Source of the DNA: Nannocystis sp.
GTDB taxonomy: Bacteria; Myxococcota_A; Polyangia; Nannocystales; Nannocystaceae
Direction: 5' to 3'
DNA length: 64,000 bases
NCBI RefSeq assembly: GCF_016714285.1
Contig: NZ_JADJNN010000038.1
Location: 1 to 64,000 of the forward strand
Of this stretch, positions 21,459 through 29,800 are shown in pieces (the stretch's first letter is position 1; each line of letters begins with the position of its first letter). The notes under the pieces were generated by a model. The model had not been told where the DNA came from, did not search any database, and saw only the letters and a program-made list of their open reading frames with translations. A program made the translations under genes and the position numbers.

Positions 21459-22361
21459 TTACGACCCTCCGCTCGTGTCGTAAAACGAGCGGCAACCGCC
21501 GACGTCGACCTGGCCCTGGACCGACCAGCCCTCGCTCTTGAGCTCGAGCGCGAGCAGGCGATGCCCGGTGACATCGCAGAAGAATCCCGTCCAGGTATCC
21601 TCATTAATCGTGACCATGGCCGTGGTGTCGAGAACGTCGCCCGCGCCGCTGGTCAGCTGCGCGGGGACCTCGAACACCGCCGGCAGGACATCGTACGCGG
21701 GCGGGAGTACCAGCCGCAGCTGGAGTCCTTCCTCGCAGAGATCTCCGTCGCTGAACGCCGGGACGATCACGAGGTGGTCGTCCGCCTTGTAATGATGCAC
21801 GAGCAAGGCGAAGGCGCCGGTGAAGGCCCCGAGCGGCGTCTCGCCAGCGACGCTTGCGTTGGTCTGTGCATCGACGGGGCAGCTCTCCGGCGTCGGCTCA
21901 CAGAACATCCAGCTCTGCTCGTCACACGGTGTGAAGATCTCGCACGACGCGCAGGTGTCCGCCGCGCCGTCGCACTCCTCGTGCTCCGGTTGCACCACCC
22001 CATCGCCGCAGCTCGGGCCGAGAGACCGGCAGTCTGCGGCGCAGCCGCCATATCCGCCGTCGTTGACGCCATCGTCGCACGCTTCGCCGGCATCGACGTT
22101 CCCGTCGCCGCACAAGGGCGCGACGCCGCCGGTCGTCATCGCGTCGGTCGTCACCTCGTCGGTCGTCACCGCGTCGGTCGTCGCCATCGTCGTCGCATCG
22201 GCGGTCGATGTGGGGACCACGGCCGAGGTCGAACTCACCGATTCATCCGAGGTCGTGACGGATGCGGTCGTGGCGTCGCCGTCCCTATCGGGTGCACCGT
22301 TGCAACCGATAGGGACACAGATACCCATCAACACGAGCACACCGGAGGCTGGCGAACGCAT
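21459..22361 (-). CDS. Myxobacterial Cys-rich repeat lipoprotein
   Basis: A 300-residue secreted protein. The N-terminus is a signal peptide (SGVLVLMGICVPIGC) followed by ~55 Thr/Ser-rich residues (a mucin-like spacer). Then come two myxobacterial disulfide repeats: LCGDGNVDAGEACDDG and SCGDGVVQPEHEECDG. The last 130 residues form a beta-rich domain of unknown type. Such proteins are typical of myxobacterial cell surfaces. The gene lies between the two 179-bp repeats. Confidence 0.87.
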   Translation of the reverse strand: MRSPASGVLVLMGICVPIGCNGAPDRDGDATTASVTTSDESVSSTSAVVPTSTADATTMATTDAVTTDEVTTDAMTTGGVAPLCGDGNVDAGEACDDGVNDGGYGGCAADCRSLGPSCGDGVVQPEHEECDGAADTCASCEIFTPCDEQSWMFCEPTPESCPVDAQTNASVAGETPLGAFTGAFALLVHHYKADDHLVIVPAFSDGDLCEEGLQLRLVLPPAYDVLPAVFEVPAQLTSGAGDVLDTTAMVTINEDTWTGFFCDVTGHRLLALELKSEGWSVQGQVDVGGCRSFYDTSGGS

Positions 22362-22550
22362 CCACTTATGTTATCATGACGCCCCACGCATTCGCAAGCC
22401 CGGTGCAGGCCGCGGTCGAGGACGCCGACCTGCATCCTCGACCGGTAGCGGCCGGCGTCTCCACGGTCGACCGTTCACCTGGACCGGCCCGCCCGCGCTC
22501 TCGTGACCTCGCGCTGGCCTCATCAGGGTGCGAGCAGCCACGCCGAGACA
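22362..22550. other. Non-coding DNA between lipoprotein start and repeat copy B
   Basis: This 189-bp stretch contains the presumed promoter of the lipoprotein gene (AT-richer at 22360-22380, TTATGTTATCATGACG). The rest is GC-rich with no recognisable gene. Confidence 0.4.
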
Positions 22551-22729
22551 ACCTACGCCGCAACCCTGCGGTCCGTCATGACCGCCGCTTGCCGGGCCCT
22601 GGTGATGTCGGAGGTGGCCGACCAGGTGGCGACGGAATGTGCTGCCTTATCTCGGTAGCCCAGCGCTCGAGGTCCGACATCGTGCTCTCGACGAGCGCCG
22701 CCGACCGCGACAGCTCGGCGATCTTCGCC
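22551..22729. repeat. 179-bp direct repeat, copy B
   Basis: Partner of 21251-21429. The minus strand is the 3' end of the ECF sigma gene. The plus strand still encodes an intact kinase-type C-terminus (SVMTAACRALVMSEVADQ, with a stop at the same place), although no kinase gene precedes it here. Confidence 0.95.
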
Positions 22730-23274
22730 GCGAGCAGCGCGCGCGCGCGGATCAGCCGCGCCCGCGCGGTGCCCGGCGGGACCTCGAGGATCTCCGCGAG
22801 CTCGCCGGTCGTCACTCCCTCCCAGTAGTGGAGCTCCAGCAGTACCTGGAAATCGATCGGGATCTGGCGCAGCGCCGCGAACAGCAGCCGGACCTCCTGA
22901 CGATGCCCGAGCTCGGCCGTCGGCGACGGACGCAGGTCCGCGGCCGACACCTCGGTGAAGTCGAGGCGCTGTCGCTCTCGGTGCCGGGCGCGCAGGAACT
23001 GGCACAGCTGGCGGTACGCGATGGCGAACAGATACGAGCGAAAGCTCCCGTGGCCCGCGTAGCGCGGCAGCGACTCGATGCACCCGAGGAACGTCCGCTG
23101 GATCAGGTCGGCGCTGTCGCCCTCGATCTTGCCATGGAAGAACCGCGCGACCGCGACGTAATAGCGGTCGAAGAGGAGAAATCCCGCCGTCTGGTCGCCC
23201 CCCCGCCAGGCCGCGAGCAGCGCTTGATCGTCGCGAGGATCGTCCGGCATCGGCGGTGGAGCGTACGCTGCCAC
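22576..23274 (-). CDS. ECF-type RNA polymerase sigma factor
   Basis: 232 residues. Region 2 reads FDRYYVAVARFFHGKI, then DLIQRTFLGCIESLPRY and GSFRSYLFAIAYRQL (core-binding and -10 recognition helix). Region 4 reads LPIDFQVLL-like IPIDFQVLLELHYWEG and GELAEILEVPPGTARAR (helix-turn-helix for -35). No extra domains. The start is at 23274 or, perhaps better, the internal Met at 23250 (MPDDPRDD). No anti-sigma gene is adjacent. The C-terminal ~50 residues fall in the 179-bp repeat. Confidence 0.9.
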   Translation of the reverse strand: MAAYAPPPMPDDPRDDQALLAAWRGGDQTAGFLLFDRYYVAVARFFHGKIEGDSADLIQRTFLGCIESLPRYAGHGSFRSYLFAIAYRQLCQFLRARHRERQRLDFTEVSAADLRPSPTAELGHRQEVRLLFAALRQIPIDFQVLLELHYWEGVTTGELAEILEVPPGTARARLIRARALLAAKIAELSRSAALVESTMSDLERWATEIRQHIPSPPGRPPPTSPGPGKRRS

Positions 23275-23309
23275 CGCCCGGTTCGCGCGTCAACACAGCG
23301 CGTCGCACC

Positions 23310-23432
23310 GCGGCCCGAAGGTTCCTCGGTGACCTCGGCGATCACCTCGTCCTTGCCGGCCAGACGGGCCTTGAGGCGCTCGTTCTCCGTGAAGCAGCTC
23401 CTGCTCCCTGCTGGTCTCGGCGCGCTTGCGGC
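23310..23432 (-). pseudogene. Coiled-coil fragment, possibly of a transposase
   Basis: On the minus strand a frame reads ELSRKRAETSREQELL and, after a one-base shift, TENERLKARLAGKDEVIAEV. Such Lys/Arg/Glu-rich coiled coils occur in the N-terminal proteins of IS3-like elements and in many unrelated proteins. The stretch is too short for a firm identity; it is clearly a broken coding piece between the sigma gene and the small gene at 23433. Confidence 0.3.
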
Positions 23433-23663
23433 TCAGCTCAGCATCGACGGCTCCCGCTTGTCGGCAACGTGCTCCATGCCCTCCTGCAACTTGATCGCCA
23501 TCAGCGAGCAGATCACGTTCTCCGTCTCCGAAGCGCCCGGGCGGCAACCCACCCAGAACCCCGTGTGGCGCTCACTGACCGTGACCACGACAATCGAGAC
23601 TCCCTCCTGGGCCATTCGGGTCTCGAATTCTTCGACGATGGATTCGATATTTTCGGTGTTCAT
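23433..23663 (-). CDS. Unrecognised 76-aa protein
   Basis: ATG at 23663, 26 bp downstream of the next small gene. Sequence begins MNTENIESIVEEFETRMAQE and continues with two strands (VSIVVVTVSERHTGFWVGC). It looks like a small alpha/beta protein. AGAAGAG upstream is a weak ribosome site. No family recognised. The C-terminus adjoins a broken coding fragment, so the end could be altered. Confidence 0.6.
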   Translation of the reverse strand: MNTENIESIVEEFETRMAQEGVSIVVVTVSERHTGFWVGCRPGASETENVICSLMAIKLQEGMEHVADKREPSMLS

Positions 23664-23689
23664 GCTCTTCTCTGTCCTTCGTGATGTGA

Positions 23690-23893
23690 CTATTTCCTGC
23701 GGGCGTACAGGCCGACGCCGACGCCCACCAACAACCCCACGCCGCCAGCGATCGCGGCGCAGACCAGCGCCCGGTTCTGGTCGGCAATCCCCATGCGATG
23801 CAGCTCGGCGCCCGCCTGGCGGAGCTGGTCGCTCAGGGTCGGCGTCTGGGCGCGGGCGAGCTCGAGGGTCTGCTCGGTGGTCAGGTTCGCCAT
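23690..23893 (-). CDS. Small membrane protein, 67 aa
   Basis: ATG at 23893, three bases after the stop of the methyltransferase-like remnant. The N-terminal 40 residues are amphipathic; the C-terminus is a single hydrophobic helix, ALVCAAIAGGVGLLVGVGVG, ending YARRK. The topology is that of a tail-anchored or phage-shock-like small protein. No family recognised. Confidence 0.65.
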   Translation of the reverse strand: MANLTTEQTLELARAQTPTLSDQLRQAGAELHRMGIADQNRALVCAAIAGGVGLLVGVGVGLYARRK

Positions 23894-23896
23894 GAC

Positions 23897-24333
23897 TCAC
23901 CGCCGCCTCTCCGGCCAGAACGCGGCCGCGAGCGCGAGCCCGAGGGCGCCGCTCACGATGAGCTTCTCCTCGAGGCTGACCCGCTCCATGTCGATGCTCT
24001 GGCCGCCGGCGGCCGAGCTCACCGTCCCCGCGCCACCAGGGCCCCCGGGTAGAGGCGGGCGGTCAGCGTCCACGGCTGGACCGTCACGACGAACACGTTC
24101 TCGGGGCTGCCGGCGATCCGCGAGACCTCGCGCCGCGCCGCGTCGAGCTCGGCGACGTACTCGAAGACGCACGAGACGAAGACGACGGCCGAGTCGTCGG
24201 CGACATCGGGGATCGGCCCCTTCGTGATGTCGGCCACGACGGTGACCGGGCACTTGGGGCAGCCGTTGAGATCGACGCACACGTCGCCGCAGCCGTAGGC
24301 CCGCATGAGGCGGGTGTGCGGGGCGCCGGTCAA
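23897..24333 (-). pseudogene. Methyltransferase-like gene, 5'-truncated and frameshifted
   Basis: The frame from 24333 encodes VTVVADITKGPIPDVADDS, then AVVFVSCVFEYVAELDAARR, and ENVFVVTVQPWTLTARLYPG. This looks like the C-terminal half of a class I SAM-dependent methyltransferase (motif IV-like D..S.V..S.V.EYV.D...A..E..R). The glycine-rich SAM site is absent, so the 5' half is lost. A shift near 24040 (G-rich run) is needed to reach the final membrane helix IVSGALGLALAAAFW. Only a TTG/ATG inside the domain is available as a start, so it is very likely non-functional. Confidence 0.55.
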
Positions 24334-24885
24334 CGATCCCCCAACCGTCGCGTTGGCGCTGTCGCCGGAGATCGTCGAAGCGGCCGGCGTGGTCGAGCTA
24401 TCGATCGAGGTCAGCCCTGACGGCGTCGAGGTCGATGTGATCTACCGCGGGGAGATCGTCGCCACGCTCCCGCCCACGGACTTCCCGTATCACTTCGAGG
24501 TCACGTCGCAGGCCAAGTGCGACGGCGAACGACGCGAAGATGTTGGCGTGCTCACTCCCCGCGAGCGGCAGCGAGGCCCACAAGGTGAAGCTCCCCGGCC
24601 AGACCCAGAGCCTGGTCTACAGCGTGGCGGTCCTCGCCGACGGCTTCGTCGCCGCGGGCGTCCTGGACAGCCAGATCGTGGTCTGGCGAGTCGGGCCCGA
24701 CCTCCAGCTGCTGCCCGGCTGGCCGCGCGTGCTCGCTGACTGGACGGCGATCCCCGGCCTCGCGGCGCTCGAGTCCGCGGCGCTCGCAGTCGCGGTCGAC
24801 GCCGACCAGAACATCATCGTCGCCGGCACCGCGCCCGCGACGACGATCACCCCCTCGGCCGTCACCGCCACACCCGCGGCTTCCT
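24328..24885 (+). pseudogene. Fragment of a secreted beta-propeller-like protein
   Basis: The plus strand has NDPPTVALALSPEIVEAAG and GVEVDVIYRGEIVATLPPTD. After a frame change near 24530 it continues with SGSEAHKVKLPGQTQSLVYS, AVLADGFVAAGVLDSQIVVW and AVAVDADQNIIVAGTA. This is a domain with Ig-like and propeller-like repeats, normally part of a larger exported protein. No start codon, signal peptide or C-terminus is present. It is joined abruptly to brxC' DNA near 24885. Confidence 0.6.
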
Positions 24886-24889
24886 CCTC

Positions 24890-25377
<488 letters not shown>

Positions 25378-25381
<4 letters not shown>

Positions 25382-25920
25382 GGATAGATCCGGGGTCGAT
25401 AGTCGCTGTCGGGATCGAGGACGCCCATGAACGAGAGCGCGGTCGGGCCGCGACGCTCGCCAGGATAGAGGAGGACGACGGGGACGTTGCGGGTGCGGCC
25501 GTCGAGGTGGCGCAGCAGCGCCGAGGAGCGGAAGAACAGATACACGGCGCCGGCGCGGCCGATCAGCGCGAGGGTGCGGTCGACCTGGTCGGGGTGGCGG
25601 TCGCTGTGCTCGTTGATGATGCGGGCACAGTCGGCGGCGAGGCCGTCCGGGCCTTCAATCAGGGGCATGATCTTCGACTTGAGGTAGGCGAGGCCGCGGT
25701 CCTTGTCGAGCTTGCTGGTGCGGCGCTCCATCTCGATCAGCTTCTTGACCCACTCGTCGCCGTGGGTGCGCACGCGCTCGAGGAACAGGCTCTGCAGGGA
25801 TAAAGGGAGCACGAACCAGCCGCCCTGGTGCAGGTCCTCGGTGAGGTCGCGGACCTCGCGGCGCAGGGCGAACTCCTGCGAGGGGTCGTAGGAGACGATC
25901 GCAAAGCGGTAGTTCCGCAT
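25378..25920 (-). CDS. brxB: BREX protein BrxB (DUF1788-like)
   Basis: Taking ATG 25920 (MRNYRFAIVSYDPSQEF) gives 180 residues, near the usual ~200. Matching features: YRFAIVSYDP near the start, WFVLPLSLQSLFLERV, YLKSKIMPLIEG, and the C-terminal LFFRSSALLRHLDGRTRNVP-VVLLYPGER block typical of DUF1788. BrxB is a core BREX protein of unknown biochemical activity. Upstream the frame is open (AGTLLHTDGPKIST), so the original start may be earlier and lost in a brxA/brxB junction. The rest of the BREX set (brxX/pglX, pglZ, brxL) is not in the window. Confidence 0.72.
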
Positions 25921-25984
25921 CGTGCTGATCTTCGGGCCGTCCGTGTGCAGCAGGGTGCCGGCGATCCGCAGCTCGCGCAGTAGG

Positions 25985-26063
25985 CGCGGGACTCCTCGAG
26001 GTCGAGCGAACACTTGAGCAGGCGCGTGTGCACCTGCGTGACCTCGGCGGGCCGCTCGCTCAC
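25985..26063 (-). pseudogene. brxA: BREX BrxA (DUF1819-like) N-terminal stub
   Basis: From GTG 26063 the frame reads VTQVHTRLLKCSLDLEESRA, very like the first ~25 residues of BrxA/DUF1819 proteins, where a 't.rL.kgsL.leEsr' helix is conserved. It is then out of frame with the following BrxB-like sequence, and the ~170 remaining BrxA residues are absent. A deletion joining the start of brxA to brxB explains this. The fragment is short, so the identity leans on its position. Confidence 0.55.
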
Positions 26064-26188
26064 TTGGCGCTCCGGTAATGCGGGAGCGGATAGGCGGGGG
26101 CGAGCGGGTGGAGGGCGGCGACCAGGCGGTGGACGAGCTCGGCGAGCGTGGGCGCGGACAAGATGCTGCGGGCGGGGTCTCCAGGCAT
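26060..26188 (-). CDS. 42-aa open frame upstream of brxA'
   Basis: ATG 26188 to TGA 26060, overlapping the brxA' GTG by GTGA. It encodes SILSAPTLAELVHRLVAALH and ends PHYRSAK. The overlap with the next start is typical of a coupled operon, so it may be a small protein or the tail of a truncated gene. No family recognised. Confidence 0.4.
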   Translation of the reverse strand: MPGDPARSILSAPTLAELVHRLVAALHPLAPAYPLPHYRSAK

Positions 26189-26344
26189 GGCGGCTGCCCG
26201 TGCCTGCATGCAGGCGTCCACGTGACCTCCGGTGTATCAGCGGCGCGCGCGGGTTCAATCGGCGGACGGCGAAAGAGCGGAAGCGCGCCCGGTGGAGGCC
26301 GGCCTTTCAGCAGGCCGAGCGAGGTTATCCCTCGGAGGCTCTGC

Positions 26345-26620
26345 TGCGACGGTGGCGCCGGGTCGACCGCCAACTCTCAACCTGTACGAGGTCACGGATA
26401 TCGGCACAGACCGCCAGGACCGCCTCAATGTCAGCGGTCTGCAGGGCGCTATGAACCGAGAAGCGTACGATCGCTCGGTTCTTGGCAGTCGCCGGAGGGC
26501 AAAACACAGCGCCAAAGATCCCACGTGAATCACGGAGCACCATCGTGAGTGACTCGCGCTTGGGCTGGAACTCGCGCACGTCACCCGACCATCGTGTTCG
26601 GCGGTCAGTATCGCCCAGCC
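26345..26620 (-). pseudogene. C-terminal remnant of a PLP-dependent AONS-type enzyme
   Basis: The minus strand encodes ESLTMVLRDSRGIFGAVFCP, PATAKNRAIVRFSVHSALQT and DIEAVLAVCADIRD. This is the small C-terminal domain of fold-type I PLP enzymes of the 8-amino-7-oxononanoate synthase / quorum-signal synthase group ('GV.cPPAtpkn.a.vRfsv....t...l..v'). The PLP-lysine domain is missing. It is a dead fragment at the left edge of the intergenic region. Confidence 0.55.
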
Positions 26621-26836
26621 TAGAACGTCACCGAACCTTGAGCTTGTGAGCCCCTGCGCTACATGCGACCCTGGGCTGGGATCTGGCGTGCAATCGGCTC
26701 CGATCGTTGGGCAGGGTCGCGGCAATCGCGGGGGTCCCGGTAATTCCCGGCCGACGGTCGTCTTGTGCCGTCATCGTTCAGGTGCTTGTCTGCATGATCG
26801 TCACGGCAATCGATCGGCGCTACCAGTGGAGCCTTC
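26621..26836. promoter_or_regulatory. Upstream region of the hybrid kinase gene
   Basis: 216 bp with no convincing frame, slightly less GC-rich than the neighbours. It presumably holds the promoter for the hybrid kinase-cyclase unit. No clear -35/-10 could be assigned. Confidence 0.35.
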
Positions 26837-29800
26837 ATGATCACGGTACCGGGCTACCTCGTCTCTCGTGTGCTCCGCGAGGGCCGCCGCACCATGCTGC
26901 TCCGCGCCACCCGCCTCGCCGACGGGGCCGCGGTCGTCCTCAAGGCGCTGCGCGGCGAACACCCGGGTACCCGCGACCTCGCCCGCCTACGGCACGAGCA
27001 CGAGGTCCTGGCCCGATTCAACGACCCGTGCGTCATTCGCACCCACGGGCTGATCGAGCTCGGCACGCGCGCCGTCCTCGTCATGGAAGACTTCGTCGGG
27101 ACGACCCTCGCCGAACGACTGCCGCCCGCCGGCCTTCCGCTCGCGGAGTTCCTCGTCATCGCCCCCCGCCTGGTCCGGGCGCTCACGGTCATTCACGAAC
27201 GAGACGTAATCCACCACAATCTCAATCCCGGCAATATCCTCGTCGATGCCACCCTGCAGCGCGTCACCCTCGTCGACTTCAGTCTCGCCTCGGCGCTCGC
27301 CGAGGAACACAGTGAGCTCGCGGCCCGCGAGCTGTCGGGAGGCAGCCTGACCTATATATCGCCCGAGCAGACCGGGCGTATGAACCGACCGGTCGATTAC
27401 CGCAGCGATATTTATGCGCTTGGCATCACCTTTTATCAGTTGCTCACGGGCGCTCCGCCCTTCACCTTCGCCGATCCGCTCGAGCTGGTCCACGCCCACA
27501 TCGCCCGCCTGCCGGCGCCCGTGCACGAACGGCGCCCCGAGGTGCCGCCGGCCCTGTCGGCGCTGGTGCTACGCATGCTGGCCAAGAACGCCGAGGCCCG
27601 CTACCAGAGCAGCGCCGGGCTGCTCGCCGACCTCGAGCGCGTGCGCCGGGCGCTCGAGGGCCGCGGCCCCGTCGACTTCCCACTCGGCGAGCTCGATTTC
27701 AGCGATCGCTTCATCCTCCCCTCGAACCTGCACGGACGCGAGCCCGACGCTGCCGCACTGCTCGCCGCCTTCGCGCGCACCTGCGCTGGCGGTAATGAAC
27801 TGGTGCTTCTCGCCGGCCCGCCCGGCATCGGCAAATCGGTGCTCGTCCGCGAGATCCACCGCCCGATGGTGCTCCACCGCGGCCACTTCTGTTCCGGCAA
27901 ATTTGACCAACTAGGCCGCAATTCACCGTACTCCGCGCTGGCCCAGGCGCTGCGCGGGCTGATGCTACACATCCTCGGTGAGCAGGACGCCCGCCTCCTG
28001 GATTGGCGCGCCACCCTGTCCGTAGCACTCGCCCCGAACGCCCGGGTCCTGTTCGACACCGTGCCCGAGCTCGAGCGCCTGCTCGAACCTCAGCCGTCGG
28101 TCCCTGTCCTGCCCCCCACCGAATCCGCCAACCGCTTCCACACGGCCCTGCGCGCGCTGCTGCGGGCTCTGGCGGGCGAGCGCCACCCGGTGGCCATCTT
28201 CCTCGATGACCTACAATGGACCGACCCCGCCACCTGCAAGCTCGTCGAGGAGCTGGTCGGCGACGCCGAGCTCACCCACATCCTGTGGATCGGCGCATAC
28301 CGAGACACGGAGGTCGACCTCGATCACCCGCTGGCCCGCGCTCTCAGGCGCCTCGACGAGCGCGGCGCGGCTGTGACTGTGCGGGCCCTGCCCCCGCTCG
28401 CGCCTGCCAGCGTCGCACGCATCATCGCCGACACCTTGCATTGCGGCCCCGACGACGCCGCAGCCCTCGCTGCGCTCATTCACGATCGCAGCGAGGGCAA
28501 CCCGATGTTTGTCCGCACCTACCTGCAATCGCTGCACGACCAGGGCGTGCTGACCCTCGACCGCAGCTGCGGCGCCTGGACCTGGACCGCGGCAAGGCTC
28601 AGCCAGGCGGCCCTCCCCGACGACGTCGTCGACCTCGTCACCCGGAGGATCTCCGAGCTCCCGCCCCGCGCCCGCGACCTGCTGCGCGTCGCCGCATGCT
28701 GCGGTGGCCGCTTCGACCTCCACCTCGTCGCCCGAATCGAAGGCGCCGCCACCCCCGGAGTGCTCGCCGATCTGTGGCCCGCGGTCGACCGCGGCCTGCT
28801 CCGGCCGGTCGGCGACGACTACAAGTATGTCGCCGACGAGCGCCACGCGGCCGAGCTTGAGTTTGTGCACGACCGCATCCAACAGGTCGCCTACGCTCAG
28901 ATCCTCGCCGACGAGCGACCGCGCCTTCACCTCACCGTCGGACGCACCCTCCTCGCTCTCAGCGACCACGCCCGCTCACAGTCCGAGGTATTCACGATCG
29001 CCGGCCACCTGAGCCGCGCTGGCGCCATGCTCGACGACCCCGGCGAGCGCCTCCGGGTCGCCGCCATCCACCTCCGCGCCGCCCGTCAGGCCAAGGCCGC
29101 CACGGCGTATCGCTCGGCCTGCGGCTACCTCAACGCCGGCATCGAGCTGCTCCCCGCCGACGTTTGGACGAGCGCCTATCCGCTAGCCTTCGCCCTCCAT
29201 CGTGAGCTCGTCGAATGTGCGTACCTGGCCGGCGACCCCGAGGCCGCGATCGCCGTGTTCACCCCGCTGCTGGAACGCGCCTGCACCCGCCGCGAGAAGG
29301 CCGAGCTGCACGCCCTGCGGGCCGTCCTCGAGACCAACCGTGGCAAGCTGCGCGCCGCCCTCGCGGCTGGCCGTGCCGGCCTCGCCCTGTTCGCCGTCGA
29401 GCTCCCGGAGCTCGCCACGCCCGCCGATGTGGTCCTCGCATTCGAGGCGTACCAGGCCTTGCGGGCCGACCTGAGCGATGAAGCCCTACGCAGCTGGCCC
29501 GAGACCCGCGACGAGGACATCCGCGTCGAGATGCGGGTCATGGTCGCCATGAGCGCCGCCGCGTACTTCACCGACACCAACCTGGCGTCGCTGCTGCTGC
29601 TACGGATCGCCATCCATTCGCTGCGCCACGGGCTCAGCGAGGTATCGTCCTATGGCATGATCGGTGTCGGGCTGGTCCTGTCCGGCGGCTTCGGCCGCTA
29701 CACCGACGGCGACGCGCACGGTCGGCTCGCCCACGACCTCAACGAGCGCTTCGCCAACGCCGAGCTGCGCCCGCGGATCGCCCTGTTCTGGGCGACGTTC